64,000 nt of DNA from Pedobacter gandavensis (GCF_014172405.1 NZ_WNXC01000011.1:124001-188000), one strand, 5' to 3'; positions 6,446 through 17,081 are shown, counted from the first letter of the stretch. Numbers and translations: made by a program. Notes: a model not told the origin generated them from the sequence alone.

Positions 6446-8380
6446 ATGGCTGAACCGAATTATAACGAAGATAGTATACGCTCCCTCGATTGGAAGGAAC
6501 ACATCAGACTGCGTCCCGGTATGTATATCGGTAAACTTGGAGATGGTTCTGCTCAGGATGACGGGATTTATGTATTGCTGAAGGAGATTGTCGACAACTC
6601 AATAGATGAGTTTGTGATGGGTGCCGGACGTACCATAGAAATTACCGTTTCTGATCAGAAAGTAAACGTCCGCGATTATGGCAGGGGAATTCCATTAGGT
6701 AAGGTGATCGACTGTGTCTCGAAAATTAATACTGGTGGTAAATACGATAGCAATGCCTTTCAGAAATCTGTTGGATTAAATGGGGTTGGTACCAAGGCTG
6801 TAAACGCTTTGTCTAACTCCTTTGTGGTGCAATCGTACCGTGATAATAAAACCAAAAAGGTAGAGTTTTCAAAGGGAGAAGTGGTGATTGATAATCCGAT
6901 TATTGATACCACACAACGTAATGGTACTGCGATTACCTTCTATCCGGATGAAACGATTTTCAGAAACTATCATTATATCTCTGACTTTGTGGAAAGCATG
7001 ATCTGGAACTATGTGTTCCTGAATGCGGGATTAACCATCAACTTCAATGGACAGAAATATTTATCTGAGCGTGGACTTTATGACCTGTTGCATAAACATG
7101 CAGGAGCAGAAACCATCCGCTATCCGATTATTCACCTGAAAGGGAATGACATTGAGATCGCGATGACCCACGGACAGCAGTATGGGGAAGATTACCACTC
7201 TTTTGTGAACGGTCAGCATACCACACAAGGTGGTACCCATCAAGCGGCATTCCGTGAAGCGGTGGTGAAAACGGTAAGAGAGTTTTATAAAAAAGAATAC
7301 GACGCTGCAGATATCAGGGCTTCCATTATTGCCGCCATTTCGATCAGGGTACAAGAACCTGTATTTGAATCGCAGACAAAAACAAAACTAGGCTCCCAGA
7401 ATATGGGACCTGATGGACCTTCGGTAAGAACGTTTATCAATGATTTCGTAAAGAAAGAATTGGACGATTACCTGCACAAACATACCGATGTGGCAGATGC
7501 TTTGTTGAAAAGAATCTTACAGTCGGAAAGAGAGCGTAAAGACATTGCCGGAATTAAAAAATTAGCCAACGACAGGGCTAAAAAAGCATCCCTGCACAAT
7601 AAAAAACTAAGAGATTGTAAGGTGCATTTTAACAGCACCCACGAGAAAAGATACGAAACCACATTGTTTATTACGGAGGGAGATTCGGCTTCCGGATCAA
7701 TCACGAAATCAAGAGATGTGGATTGTCAGGCGGTATTCAGTTTGAAAGGGAAACCTTTAAACTGTTATGAGCTGACTAAAAAAGTAGTGTATGAGAACGA
7801 AGAGTTCAACTTGCTGCAACATGCGCTGAACATTGAGGATGGTCTGGATGGTTTACATTACAACAATATTGTAATTGCCACTGATGCTGACGTCGATGGA
7901 ATGCACATCAGGTTACTGATGATGACTTTCTTCCTGCAGTTTTTCCCGGATTTGGTGCGCTCAGGACACGTTTACATCTTGCAAACGCCTTTGTTCCGCG
8001 TCCGTAATAAAAAAGAAACCATTTATTGCTATAGCGATGACGAGCGTAAAGCGGCCATCACTAAATTAGGTAATAAGCCAGAAATTACCAGGTTTAAAGG
8101 ATTGGGAGAGATCTCACCAGATGAGTTTGGCTTGTTTATCGGAAAAGACATCAGATTAGACCCGGTGATCTTGAAAGATCAAACGATTAAAAGTCTGCTG
8201 GAATACTATATGGGTAAAAATACACCGGATAGACAACGTCACATCATCAAGAACCTAAGAATCGAAAAAGATACCTTAGAAGATATCGTCGCTCCATTGG
8301 ATCGTTCCAAAGCAGCAGCTATAGCTGAAGATTCAGCTGATGAAATGACCGATGAAGAAATGATCGCAGCATCAGCTTAA
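6446..8380 (+). CDS. parE: DNA topoisomerase IV subunit B (type IIA ATPase subunit)
   Basis: 644 residues. GHKL ATPase domain at about 1-220 with EIVDNSIDEF (catalytic Glu and Mg-binding Asn), DYGRGIP and GLNGVGTKAVNALS; transducer to about 400; TOPRIM domain with TEGDSASG and DADVDGMHIRLLM; then the C-terminal YKGLGE-type block (RFKGLGEISPDEF). EGDSASGS instead of the EGDSAGGSAK of GyrB, and the length, favour ParE over GyrB. Role: ATP-driven passage of DNA, mainly decatenation, together with ParC at 17686-20784. The partner gene is about 9 kb away on the same strand and not in the same operon. The ATG is supported by the promoter 21 nt upstream. Confidence 0.93.
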   Translation: MAEPNYNEDSIRSLDWKEHIRLRPGMYIGKLGDGSAQDDGIYVLLKEIVDNSIDEFVMGAGRTIEITVSDQKVNVRDYGRGIPLGKVIDCVSKINTGGKYDSNAFQKSVGLNGVGTKAVNALSNSFVVQSYRDNKTKKVEFSKGEVVIDNPIIDTTQRNGTAITFYPDETIFRNYHYISDFVESMIWNYVFLNAGLTINFNGQKYLSERGLYDLLHKHAGAETIRYPIIHLKGNDIEIAMTHGQQYGEDYHSFVNGQHTTQGGTHQAAFREAVVKTVREFYKKEYDAADIRASIIAAISIRVQEPVFESQTKTKLGSQNMGPDGPSVRTFINDFVKKELDDYLHKHTDVADALLKRILQSERERKDIAGIKKLANDRAKKASLHNKKLRDCKVHFNSTHEKRYETTLFITEGDSASGSITKSRDVDCQAVFSLKGKPLNCYELTKKVVYENEEFNLLQHALNIEDGLDGLHYNNIVIATDADVDGMHIRLLMMTFFLQFFPDLVRSGHVYILQTPLFRVRNKKETIYCYSDDERKAAITKLGNKPEITRFKGLGEISPDEFGLFIGKDIRLDPVILKDQTIKSLLEYYMGKNTPDRQRHIIKNLRIEKDTLEDIVAPLDRSKAAAIAEDSADEMTDEEMIAASA

Positions 8381-8396
8381 TTAAAACCGCTGCTAA

Positions 8397-8442
8397 AAAT
8401 AACATGGCCCGTAGATCAATTGATTTACGGGCCATGTTATTT
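8397..8442. terminator. Bidirectional terminator between parE and yihY
   Basis: A perfect 17-bp stem (8397-8413 with 8426-8442, AAATAACATGGCCCGTA) and a 12-nt loop lie between the convergent genes. The distal arm overlaps the yihY stop codon by two bases. There are only short T-runs on each side. Confidence 0.75.
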
Positions 8443-9442
8443 AGGGGTTCTTTAAGCGTACCGTATCTTCTGGGTGCTGTGGAGGTAAGGCGGTTACTTC
8501 TTTCTCTACCACCACAACCTTAGTATGTACGGCGTATTTACTAGGTCTGATGCCCATTCCATATTTTTCAGCATAAGCTTGCGTAAATTCTGCACCAAAG
8601 TAAAGGATAATTGCGGTGTAATAAATCCATAACAAGATCACAATGATTGATCCTGCGGCACCAAATGCGGAAGCCGGATTACCTACTTCTATATAAATGC
8701 CAATTACGTATTTACCTATGCCAAACAGCACGGCCGTAAATAAAGCACCAATAATGGCAGGTTTCCATTTCAGTTCCACATCTGGTAATACCTTGAAAAT
8801 AATGGTGAAAATACTGGTGACTACGGTCAGTGTAATTGCATTGGTGATGATCAGGATCATGAGTTCCGAGATCTCTGCGATACTGATGTAAGCCGCAATT
8901 TTATGACCAAGGCCTACCACAATACTATTGACCACTAAAGATACCAGTAACAAGAAGCCTAGAGAGGCAATTAGTGAGAATGAAAGCAGCCTGTTGATGA
9001 TGAGTTTTTTCCAACCTTTTTTAGGCACGGCTTTCACCTTCCAGATCAGGTTAATGCTGTCTTGTATCTCAATAAAGACGGCAGTGGCACCAATAATTAA
9101 GGTGCTGATCCCTACAATTAAGCCTAAAGTGCTTTTGCCACTGTAATTGGCATTATTCACAAAGCTTCTCAATTGATTTGCCGCATCTTTACCCACCATA
9201 TCTCCGATTTCTGCAAAGAATTTTTGCCTCGGGTTTATGTTGGTTAAGTCGGTCGCATCCCCTAAAAATAAAGTGGCTGCGGAGAGGACGATAATGATCA
9301 ATGGTGTTAAGGAAAATATAGTGTAATAGGCCAGAGCAGCACTTAATTTCATGACACGATCTTCCATGAAACCTTTTCCTGCGGCAATAAATAAATGGCC
9401 AGTTGCTTTTAAAAAGCTGAGGATCTTCTTAATAAAATTCAT
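8441..9442 (-). CDS. YihY/BrkB-family inner-membrane protein
   Basis: 333 residues from the ATG at 9442; the longer reading from a TTG at 9466 would overlap the preceding gene. N-terminal signature VMKLSAALAYYTIFSLTPLIIIVLSAA (about 30-56) is diagnostic of the YihY/BrkB (formerly RNase BN) family, followed by five further membrane segments and GAAGSIIVILLWIYYTAIILYFGAEFTQAYA near the end. Family members are inner-membrane proteins proposed to act in lipid export or envelope integrity; the old RNase BN label is wrong. It is the last gene of the tamB-tamL-yihY run, 7 nt after tamL, which fits an envelope-lipid role. Confidence 0.88.
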   Translation of the reverse strand: MNFIKKILSFLKATGHLFIAAGKGFMEDRVMKLSAALAYYTIFSLTPLIIIVLSAATLFLGDATDLTNINPRQKFFAEIGDMVGKDAANQLRSFVNNANYSGKSTLGLIVGISTLIIGATAVFIEIQDSINLIWKVKAVPKKGWKKLIINRLLSFSLIASLGFLLLVSLVVNSIVVGLGHKIAAYISIAEISELMILIITNAITLTVVTSIFTIIFKVLPDVELKWKPAIIGALFTAVLFGIGKYVIGIYIEVGNPASAFGAAGSIIVILLWIYYTAIILYFGAEFTQAYAEKYGMGIRPSKYAVHTKVVVVEKEVTALPPQHPEDTVRLKNP

Positions 9443-9449
9443 ATATCGT

Positions 9450-11732
9450 TTAAAAAGGGTAACCAATACCCAGGTTGTAGGTCAAGTTCTGTTTTCTCCA
9501 GGTACTGCTGCCAAAGGCGATGTCTTTCATGACCCATGCTGGTCCATTCGGTAAATCAGGCCTTCTGATTGGGAAGGCAACATCCAGACGGATCACAAAG
9601 AATGAGGCATCAACGCGGAGTCCCGCACCGGTACCAATGGCCATTTGTTCAATGAATTTGTTGGCTTTAAATTTACCTCCGGGTCTTAGCGGATCTTCTT
9701 TCCTCAACCAGATGTTTCCGGCATCGATAAATGCAGCACCATAAAGCATGCTCACCAGCTTGAAGCGCAGCTCCGTATTCAGCATGATCTTGATGTCGCC
9801 ACCCTGATCTCTAAAAGTTAATGAATCAGGAATAATATAAGTACCTGGTCCTACTAGTCTGGAACCAAAAGCACGAATGTCACTGCTTCCTCCTGCAAAA
9901 AACTGACGTACAAATGGAAGCGCTTTATTATTGCCATAGGCATAACCAAAACCAACATTCAATCTATTCGCCCAGATTACGGTCTTGTTGACTTTATAAT
10001 AATTTCTCAAATCACCTTCCAATCTTAAGAACTGAGATAATGCCGTGCCAAACAGAGATTTCTGCCCTTTGTCGTTTTTGGGTGCAAATAAACCGACCAA
10101 ACTACCTGATGTTTCCAGGTCTCCAGAGAAGTAAATGTTGTTTCTTTTGTTTTGATTTACCTGGTCATTATAAGTGAAATTATAGTTTAAGCCAACAATA
10201 AACTGGTTCTCTAAACTTGTCCTTAAGGACGGGTTTTTTGCAAATAAAGTAGCTGAATCGACAACTTTGGATCGGACATAGTTGATGGAGATCGGGTTGA
10301 AAACATGCTCTTTGTAAATGCTTTCTTTCCAATCATAACCAAACTCTGCTTTGATCGCATTTAAGGTGTAATCAACGCGGTCTAAGATTTGGTAAGAGGC
10401 TAAGATGTTGGTTTTTGGGATAAAAGCATTTGTACTGTTGAACTTAAAGAAAGGAAGTAGGAAACGTGGGAAGATTAGTTTTGCCTGACCGGTTATGGAA
10501 TAGGAATTCCCTTGCGTTTGATCAGATCCCCTGATTTGCTTCTCAAATCCACCACTGGCACTGATTTCCAGTTTTTCAGCACCACGGAATACGTTTCTGG
10601 TGGTCTGTGTTAACTTGACTTCCGAACCGACAAAGTTGTTCGATTTACTCGTTCCAATCACCTGGAATGACAATGAGTTTTTCTTTAGTGGAGTCAAATA
10701 GAAGTTTACATCCAGTTGATTGCTCTTAGCGCTATCTGTCAGGAAATCTGCTTTTACCACTTTAAATGTTCCGATGTTAACCATTCTATTTAAAGATTGG
10801 TTATGGTCTCGGCGGTTGTATAGCTCTCCTTTCTGAAAAAACACAAGGCGGTCAAATACGCCCAGTTTAAACGTGTTTCTTGGGTCTTTGATGATGAAAT
10901 CTTTATAAAGCACCGGCTTACTAGCCCGTATAGAAGAATCGCCTCTTAAGCTGTAATTTGGGTAAATGGTGATGTCTTTGATGGTATAAGGCTTCAAGGC
11001 TGCATTCGGGGTAATCTCCTTAACTTTTACATAGATGTTTACCCGGTGTTTTCCAATGGCACTGTCTACCTGAAGCAGCAGGTAATCTGGATTAAAGTAA
11101 AAATAACCATTTTGTTTCAGGTCATTGTCTATCCGTTCCCGCTCCGCTTTAAACACATCGAAATCGTAAAAGTTCCCCACTTTAAGCAGCGATTGACCCG
11201 AGGTGCTATTAATAATAGAAGCGATTCCTACACTGTCTTTTGGGAAAGTGATTTTATTAATGGTATATCTGTCACCAGTTTCGGCGGTATAAATAGCTTT
11301 AGCAGTTCTGTTTTTCACTACGGTATCTCCGGTTACTTTGGCCTGTAGATACCCCTGACTGATCAGGTAACTCGCCAAAACGGCATTATTGTATGGGATT
11401 TTAACCTGGCTCTGTAGTACTGGTGGTTCTCCAACCTTATTGCGTAACCAATGACGGATGCCCTTTGATTTCTTTGGTTGTCCGGCAAGGTTATAAATGT
11501 ATAGTTTTATCCTTAATCCCAAAAAGGAGGTATTGGGGCGAGGTCTTGTCTTACTTTCCAAAACGCCCTTTACATTTTTTTCATCCGTAATTTTCCCCGT
11601 AGAATCCGGGTTGATCCTTACCGTCGCACCAGTGTATAAGTTCTGTCCTGCGGGCAAGTATTTAATGTTGCTGCAGGCAGAAAATACCAGGCAAAGACTT
11701 ATAAAAAATAAAGGTCTAATTCGTTTTCTCAT
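9450..11732 (-). CDS. tamL: Omp85-family outer-membrane lipoprotein (TamL)
   Basis: The start is set at 11732 (MRKRIRPLFFISLCLVFSAC), which gives a lipoprotein signal with lipobox VFSAC; the longer frame from 11828 lies inside tamB. 760 residues: lipidated N-terminus, POTRA-like region to about 380, and a C-terminal 16-stranded Omp85/BamA-type barrel with the conserved FAGGSSDIRAFGSRLVGPG block (VRGF-like lid motif). TamL is the Bacteroidota version of TamA, partnering TamB in moving phospholipid or outer-membrane protein between membranes. Its start overlaps the end of tamB by 17 nt, implying coupled translation. BamA itself is less likely because of the lipobox and the tamB linkage. Confidence 0.9.
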   Translation of the reverse strand: MRKRIRPLFFISLCLVFSACSNIKYLPAGQNLYTGATVRINPDSTGKITDEKNVKGVLESKTRPRPNTSFLGLRIKLYIYNLAGQPKKSKGIRHWLRNKVGEPPVLQSQVKIPYNNAVLASYLISQGYLQAKVTGDTVVKNRTAKAIYTAETGDRYTINKITFPKDSVGIASIINSTSGQSLLKVGNFYDFDVFKAERERIDNDLKQNGYFYFNPDYLLLQVDSAIGKHRVNIYVKVKEITPNAALKPYTIKDITIYPNYSLRGDSSIRASKPVLYKDFIIKDPRNTFKLGVFDRLVFFQKGELYNRRDHNQSLNRMVNIGTFKVVKADFLTDSAKSNQLDVNFYLTPLKKNSLSFQVIGTSKSNNFVGSEVKLTQTTRNVFRGAEKLEISASGGFEKQIRGSDQTQGNSYSITGQAKLIFPRFLLPFFKFNSTNAFIPKTNILASYQILDRVDYTLNAIKAEFGYDWKESIYKEHVFNPISINYVRSKVVDSATLFAKNPSLRTSLENQFIVGLNYNFTYNDQVNQNKRNNIYFSGDLETSGSLVGLFAPKNDKGQKSLFGTALSQFLRLEGDLRNYYKVNKTVIWANRLNVGFGYAYGNNKALPFVRQFFAGGSSDIRAFGSRLVGPGTYIIPDSLTFRDQGGDIKIMLNTELRFKLVSMLYGAAFIDAGNIWLRKEDPLRPGGKFKANKFIEQMAIGTGAGLRVDASFFVIRLDVAFPIRRPDLPNGPAWVMKDIAFGSSTWRKQNLTYNLGIGYPF

Positions 11733-14700
11733 TTTTGGGCTTCTGTTCTTTTTTAAAAGTTCTTCTGTCTTTGAATTGTTTAAAGATCTCACGGAATCTA
11801 TTGTAATCGACCACCAAGGCAAAACCAATACCGGTCTCTACAATCTGACCTTCAATAATTCCATCCGTCTGATTTCTTCTATAGGCACGCAGTCGATAGC
11901 GTCCGTCTTTGGATAACAGGTACTCTATATTCACGTTTCCTGCAATATTACTGGAATTGTTATTGTTCTGATTTGAATTTCCTTCCAGTCCGAAAGAACT
12001 ACCCACCGTTACCGTAAGCCTATCATCTAATAGTTTCTTGGACAGGCCGATCTCCAGTTCTGTGCGATTCTCTAACTTTCCAGTAGAATAATCTTCAGAA
12101 GTATTTAGTCCGAAGTTAATATCAACACCTTTAATCAGGTCGGAAGCCAGGTTATTCAACTGGTCTGTCAGTAATTTACTTACACTCTGACGGGCATAAT
12201 TGGCTACCAATCCATTGCCACTTCCGGCCAGACTCTGGAATGGGTTATCAGCAATAAACCGTTCTAATGCCAACAGGGCAAATACCTGTTTGTTGAGTTC
12301 ACTCTCATTTGTGTTGACGTTTTGTATTTTAGTATAAACTTGTCCACCAAGAATTCCACGCTCATTCTCTGGTAAATCCAGTCGGAAGTTAATGATTGGC
12401 TTCATGATTTCACCAGTGATCATCAGATATACCTGGAATGGGAATTTTTGCTTGGCTTGGGCCCTCAGGTAAGCATCATCACCCAGTTCATTGGCAACCA
12501 GGTCAATTGCAGGAGCGTTGACTTCATAAATGGCTGTAATGTCTACGTTTGCAGAAGTTGGCTCACCTGTCCACACAATACTACTTCCCTGTTGGATTTT
12601 AAATTCTCTGGTTGCAATACCGCCAACAGATAGCTTATAAGAACCATCGCTGAGCTCATACCTACCGGTAAGGCTCATCTTGCCACTCGGATCCATGGTC
12701 GCATTCAGTGTGCCTTCTCCTTTTACTTTGAGCTGATCACCATTGGAAGGGTCTACCACTACCGTAAACTCGGCATCTTTATCCATGTTGAGGTCTGCAC
12801 TTAGGTTAATACCCATAATTGGGGCCTTGTTTAAACTATCCGATGCAGCTATTAAGACCTTCTGACCATTAAATGGTGGCGCATTCATATCTATAAATTG
12901 TACCACACCTTCCTGATCTATGATCGTTGGGTCAGCGCTTGGCATAGCAAAGAAAAACTTAGTGCCTTTATTCACCGTAAGATTCATGTTAATCTGTGGC
13001 TGGTACATATCTCCACGGATTTTGAAGAAATTAGTACTGACAAATACTTTACCGTAAATCATATCATTATCAGCGGAGGTAGAGTTCATCAATCTGAAAT
13101 TTTTAGCTGAAATGTCTAAGCCAAAACGGAAGTCTCTGTAATTGCTGGTTAAAATCTTTCCATTGACTTTTAAAGCCTGATTTAAAGAATCCAACACCGT
13201 AAAATTGTCAAACCTGATCCCTTCCTCATTGAAAGTGATGGTTTCATTTGGCATCCTGAAATAAGAATTTACATAGGTCGCAGTAAATGCAGCCTGGTTA
13301 AATTTCAGTTCCCCATTTATTTTAGGTGCAGTTAAAGCTCCTTTTACTTTCATCTCTCCGCTGATGGTTCCGGAACCTCTTTTAATTTGCCCCATTGATA
13401 CACTCTCCAGTGATTTCAGGTCTATTTTATCCACATTCAAGGTTAAGTCAAGCGCGCTTTCCGGTGCAGTATAATAGAAACCATTGACACGAAGTTCATG
13501 AACACCAGATAAGGAGATATTGGTTTCAAAGGCATTTTCCGTATTGTTATTTACAGCCACACGTAAAGTGCCCAGCTGGTCTTTTTGGTAGCGGAGCTGA
13601 TCAATCGTCAGGTTGGCTTCAAATTTTGGTGTGCCCATCAGGTCTTTAGCATCCACCGTTCCATTGATAGAACCCCCAATAAGTGAGCTATCCTGCTCGG
13701 CAAACTTGGTTAAGGTCTCAATTTTAAAGTCTTTAAAGAGGACTTTTAATGGTGCATTTGCTTCATTACCGACACTATTGACACTCAACAATTGATTGTC
13801 CCTGCTGATGTCAAAGTTTTTTGCCATAATTCCGGATTGTCCAAACTGGATGTAATTTTCCGGAGCCACTACCCATTTCTGGTAGTTTAGCAAAAGCTTC
13901 TGAGGATCCAGACTAAAGCGATAATCTTTATTGATCGATTGGAAGGTACCACCTAGCAGGTATTTGTCTTTCAGCTTGCGGTCTCTCAAATAAATGTTGA
14001 CGCCTAAGTGATTGTCCACAGCATCCCCGCTGATTTCTGTATTGTAAAGGTTGATGGAAGAGCTTTGCAGGCTTTTTACCATCAGCTTGTAATTGATTTT
14101 CTGATCGGTATTGTCGATGCTCAATCTGGTACTGTCTACCTTATAATCGCCGTAAACGACATGAGGAACCCAGGCTTTCATCGCTAAGCTGTCTTTCTTC
14201 GTATCCAGTAATCCGTAGATGTAGGAAGGGGAGAAGGTGGTTAAGGAAGGCACAAAATCCTGGATGAATTTAGGGTTGTAAACTTTCGCAAAGAAACGAA
14301 TCCGCTGATCAGGAATTTGTTTGACCTCGCCAAATTGGTAGTACTTGTTGATTTGATTGGTGACTGCAGTTGCCAGATTTGACAATTGATACTTTCCATC
14401 AATACGGGCAGTCATCAGTTCCGATTTTAAGGTCAGTAAACTTTTTTCAGCATTGGTTTCTGCATGAATCTGAATCGTGTCTACGTTAATTTTTTTGCCT
14501 TCTTTGACCACTTGTAGCCCTTTGATAAAGATATCGCCGTTCAGGTAATCGACATCTGCAGTGCTTAAGTCTGCATCTACAATACCGGCAACTTTAAATT
14601 CCGTCGGACTAAAGTTGAGGGCTTTCAGGTCTACCTGAGTCAGGTCCATTTTTGCTTTTACAGCGGGATATTTACCCGCAATATTTACTGCTGCGCTCAG

Positions 14701-16920
14701 CTTGAAATTCAGATTGCTATCCGCCATATTGCTTTTCAGGTTCAGCTTTTGCTGCGCATAAGTACCGTTAATATCCAGGTTTTTATAAGTGTATTTATTG
14801 TACGTGGCATTTATAATTTGCCCGTTGATTTTTAGGGAGGCCGTCTTCGGATCTAGGCCTGTTCCATTAATGGTGGCTTTGGCTGTGATTTTGCCGAGCT
14901 GCGCCTGTTGTTTCAATAGTTTTCCAACATTGAAATTATTCAGGTTAACGTTGGCAGTATATTGCTCTTTTCCTTTAGGGCCCTTCATATTTGCCAATAA
15001 TTTGGCAGATCCCATATCTGTATTGATGTTGAAGCCGGTATTGAAATTGGTTAATGAGCCGGTAAACTTACCAAAGGCCTGAATTTTATTTGGCAACTCT
15101 ATATTGGTGGGTAAGGTGTTTTTAGGAATCACCACCAACAGGTCTTGCTTGGTTAAAGAGAACTGCTTGATGTTCAAATCCAGGTAGAGTTTATTCAGGT
15201 CTGGTAATCCTTTGATTTTACCATTCAGGTTGATGTTGGTGCTTTTTAAACCACTAGCCTGAAAACCTGGGATATTCAAGTCGTTTAGGTAACCGTTGGC
15301 ACTACCATTGATCTTTAGTTTTTCATTTCTATAGGCGGCAGGAACAGCATCAGAAAAATATCCGGCATCCTTTAAGCCGATCGTAGAATTCTTAACCACC
15401 ATATTGATTTTTACCCTTTCCGGATGTTTCGTCAGGTCATCCATGGAGGTGTAAGTCAGGGAAGTTGCGTTTTCAATCGAGGTGTTTGGTGTTTTTAAAA
15501 TGAAGTTTTTAACGTAAACCGCCTGGTCTGTATAAGCAACATCTCCCTGGAGCCTGGACAACTGGAAGCCGCTTTTCTCTTTCATAAATCCTTTTTTTAC
15601 TTTCACTTTGATGCCATCAGGGCCATAAGCGACACCTTCTGCAATCACATCCAGATCTTTGATTTTTAGGTGATTGAAGTCCATCCCTTTAGTCGGCTTA
15701 GCGCTGAGATTGTCGTATTGGATGTTGTTCTTTGAAAGGTTTAACTTGCTCAGAAGTAAAGAAATAGGGGCTGAAGCGCTAGGGTCAGTAGCTGCTGTTC
15801 CTTTTGCAGGTGTTCCAGATTTTGTTGCTGATGATGATTTTGAGGAAGCAGAAGCCTTTGTAGCTGCTGCGGGTTTAAAGGCGAAAAGCACCTCAGAATT
15901 GTTTAAGGTAGCTTGCTCCAGCTGGTAATTGCTTTTTGTTAAATCAGCCATCAATTTGCTGAGGGAGAATTCTTTGAGGTTTACTTTCGCCTTCATCTGT
16001 GTGGCAGCGGCTTGGTAATCTACCGTAGAATTATTGATCTTCCCTTCGGCAACATTGTACTTGTTGTTCGTCAGATCGGCAACCAGTTGCGTCAAAGCCA
16101 GTTCGTTTAAGTTGACGTCTGCACTCATCTGAGACAATTGGTCGTCAAAGTTGATCTTGACCTGGTTAAAAGCAAAGTCTTTGATTTCTACATAAGGTAG
16201 CTTTCCGGATGCCGTTTTTGCGGTGTCAATACTTTGCTCCAGATGTGCTTTTAATTGAGTCAGCGGTTTTCGTTGCGCATATTTTAAGTCGGTGTTTTTC
16301 AAAGAAAGTGATTGAATCACATAACGCTGATGGTCCATGTCAAAGTCCTTAATATTGGTTTTAAATTCACCAAGATTAAGTTTTACCTCATTTCCGGCCA
16401 CATCATCACGATAGTTGATACCAATATCCTCCAAACTGATTTTATTGATGGAAAATTTAAGCGTGGAGGTGGTGTCTTTTTTCACCTGATCTTCCGGTTT
16501 CGTTTGATCAGACATAAATGCGTCTACTAAAAACGAAAAATTAAAAGTAGTATCCGGATCAATCCGCGTCACATTGGCTCGAATCTTTTCTAAGGAAATA
16601 TTATTGACCTCTATTTTATTGCTGAAAATTTTGAATAGATCCACATCAACTGCCAGTTTCTGCGCATATAAAAGTGTGTCTCCTTTTCTATCTTCCATAT
16701 AGAATTTGTTCATCACAATATCTTTAGGGAAGGCAATATGGATACTTTCCAGGCTTACTTCCGTTTTAGTCTTGTTTTTCAAATAGCTGATCGCCTGATC
16801 TTTTACGAAATTCTGAACAGCAGGGATATTTAGAGAAATCACAAGAAGAACCACGAGCAAGATGATGCTGGCGATAATCCATAGTATGACTTTAAGACTT
16901 TTGCGTATATATTTATTCAA
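11716..16920 (-). CDS. tamB: Translocation and assembly module protein TamB
   Basis: 1734 residues, the largest gene in the window. One N-terminal membrane anchor (residues about 10-32, rich in Ile/Val/Leu), a very long AsmA-like repetitive beta region predicted to form a beta-taco groove, and a C-terminal TamB (DUF490) domain from about 1270 with LDLPENERGILGGQVYTKIQNVN and ELNKQVFALLALERF. A Ser/Ala/Thr-rich low-complexity insert sits at about 350-375. TamB bridges the inner and outer membranes, and AsmA-like proteins are implicated in phospholipid transport. tamL follows with a 17-nt overlap. The divergent cdd gene lies 165 bp upstream. Confidence 0.92.
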   Translation of the reverse strand: MNKYIRKSLKVILWIIASIILLVVLLVISLNIPAVQNFVKDQAISYLKNKTKTEVSLESIHIAFPKDIVMNKFYMEDRKGDTLLYAQKLAVDVDLFKIFSNKIEVNNISLEKIRANVTRIDPDTTFNFSFLVDAFMSDQTKPEDQVKKDTTSTLKFSINKISLEDIGINYRDDVAGNEVKLNLGEFKTNIKDFDMDHQRYVIQSLSLKNTDLKYAQRKPLTQLKAHLEQSIDTAKTASGKLPYVEIKDFAFNQVKINFDDQLSQMSADVNLNELALTQLVADLTNNKYNVAEGKINNSTVDYQAAATQMKAKVNLKEFSLSKLMADLTKSNYQLEQATLNNSEVLFAFKPAAATKASASSKSSSATKSGTPAKGTAATDPSASAPISLLLSKLNLSKNNIQYDNLSAKPTKGMDFNHLKIKDLDVIAEGVAYGPDGIKVKVKKGFMKEKSGFQLSRLQGDVAYTDQAVYVKNFILKTPNTSIENATSLTYTSMDDLTKHPERVKINMVVKNSTIGLKDAGYFSDAVPAAYRNEKLKINGSANGYLNDLNIPGFQASGLKSTNINLNGKIKGLPDLNKLYLDLNIKQFSLTKQDLLVVIPKNTLPTNIELPNKIQAFGKFTGSLTNFNTGFNINTDMGSAKLLANMKGPKGKEQYTANVNLNNFNVGKLLKQQAQLGKITAKATINGTGLDPKTASLKINGQIINATYNKYTYKNLDINGTYAQQKLNLKSNMADSNLNFKLSAAVNIAGKYPAVKAKMDLTQVDLKALNFSPTEFKVAGIVDADLSTADVDYLNGDIFIKGLQVVKEGKKINVDTIQIHAETNAEKSLLTLKSELMTARIDGKYQLSNLATAVTNQINKYYQFGEVKQIPDQRIRFFAKVYNPKFIQDFVPSLTTFSPSYIYGLLDTKKDSLAMKAWVPHVVYGDYKVDSTRLSIDNTDQKINYKLMVKSLQSSSINLYNTEISGDAVDNHLGVNIYLRDRKLKDKYLLGGTFQSINKDYRFSLDPQKLLLNYQKWVVAPENYIQFGQSGIMAKNFDISRDNQLLSVNSVGNEANAPLKVLFKDFKIETLTKFAEQDSSLIGGSINGTVDAKDLMGTPKFEANLTIDQLRYQKDQLGTLRVAVNNNTENAFETNISLSGVHELRVNGFYYTAPESALDLTLNVDKIDLKSLESVSMGQIKRGSGTISGEMKVKGALTAPKINGELKFNQAAFTATYVNSYFRMPNETITFNEEGIRFDNFTVLDSLNQALKVNGKILTSNYRDFRFGLDISAKNFRLMNSTSADNDMIYGKVFVSTNFFKIRGDMYQPQINMNLTVNKGTKFFFAMPSADPTIIDQEGVVQFIDMNAPPFNGQKVLIAASDSLNKAPIMGINLSADLNMDKDAEFTVVVDPSNGDQLKVKGEGTLNATMDPSGKMSLTGRYELSDGSYKLSVGGIATREFKIQQGSSIVWTGEPTSANVDITAIYEVNAPAIDLVANELGDDAYLRAQAKQKFPFQVYLMITGEIMKPIINFRLDLPENERGILGGQVYTKIQNVNTNESELNKQVFALLALERFIADNPFQSLAGSGNGLVANYARQSVSKLLTDQLNNLASDLIKGVDINFGLNTSEDYSTGKLENRTELEIGLSKKLLDDRLTVTVGSSFGLEGNSNQNNNNSSNIAGNVNIEYLLSKDGRYRLRAYRRNQTDGIIEGQIVETGIGFALVVDYNRFREIFKQFKDRRTFKKEQKPKNEKTN

Positions 16921-17044
16921 TTGGCCGAAATTGAGTGTTTGTCGTATTATTGGTTAACTAAAACCATGCCACCGGGTAGATTATGGCAGGTTATCCTTAT
17001 AAGTACAATCAATATAATAAAATTGTTTATGACCACCGTCATAA

Positions 17045-17081
17045 TTTGATTTTTAGGAGAAGCCCGAAATTTGTATGTTTA
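17045..17081 (+). promoter_or_regulatory. Predicted cdd promoter, possibly giving a leaderless mRNA
   Basis: TTTG at 17045-17048 and TATGTTTA at 17074-17081 resemble the Bacteroidota -33 and -7 boxes, although the 25-nt spacer is long. The -7 box ends 5 nt before the ATG at 17086, so transcription would start at or next to the start codon. Confidence 0.4.

Noticed and set aside
11733..11828. Extended N-terminus of tamL
   Set aside because: It lies inside tamB and removes the lipoprotein signal from the N-terminus; the ATG at 11732 gives a clean lipobox.
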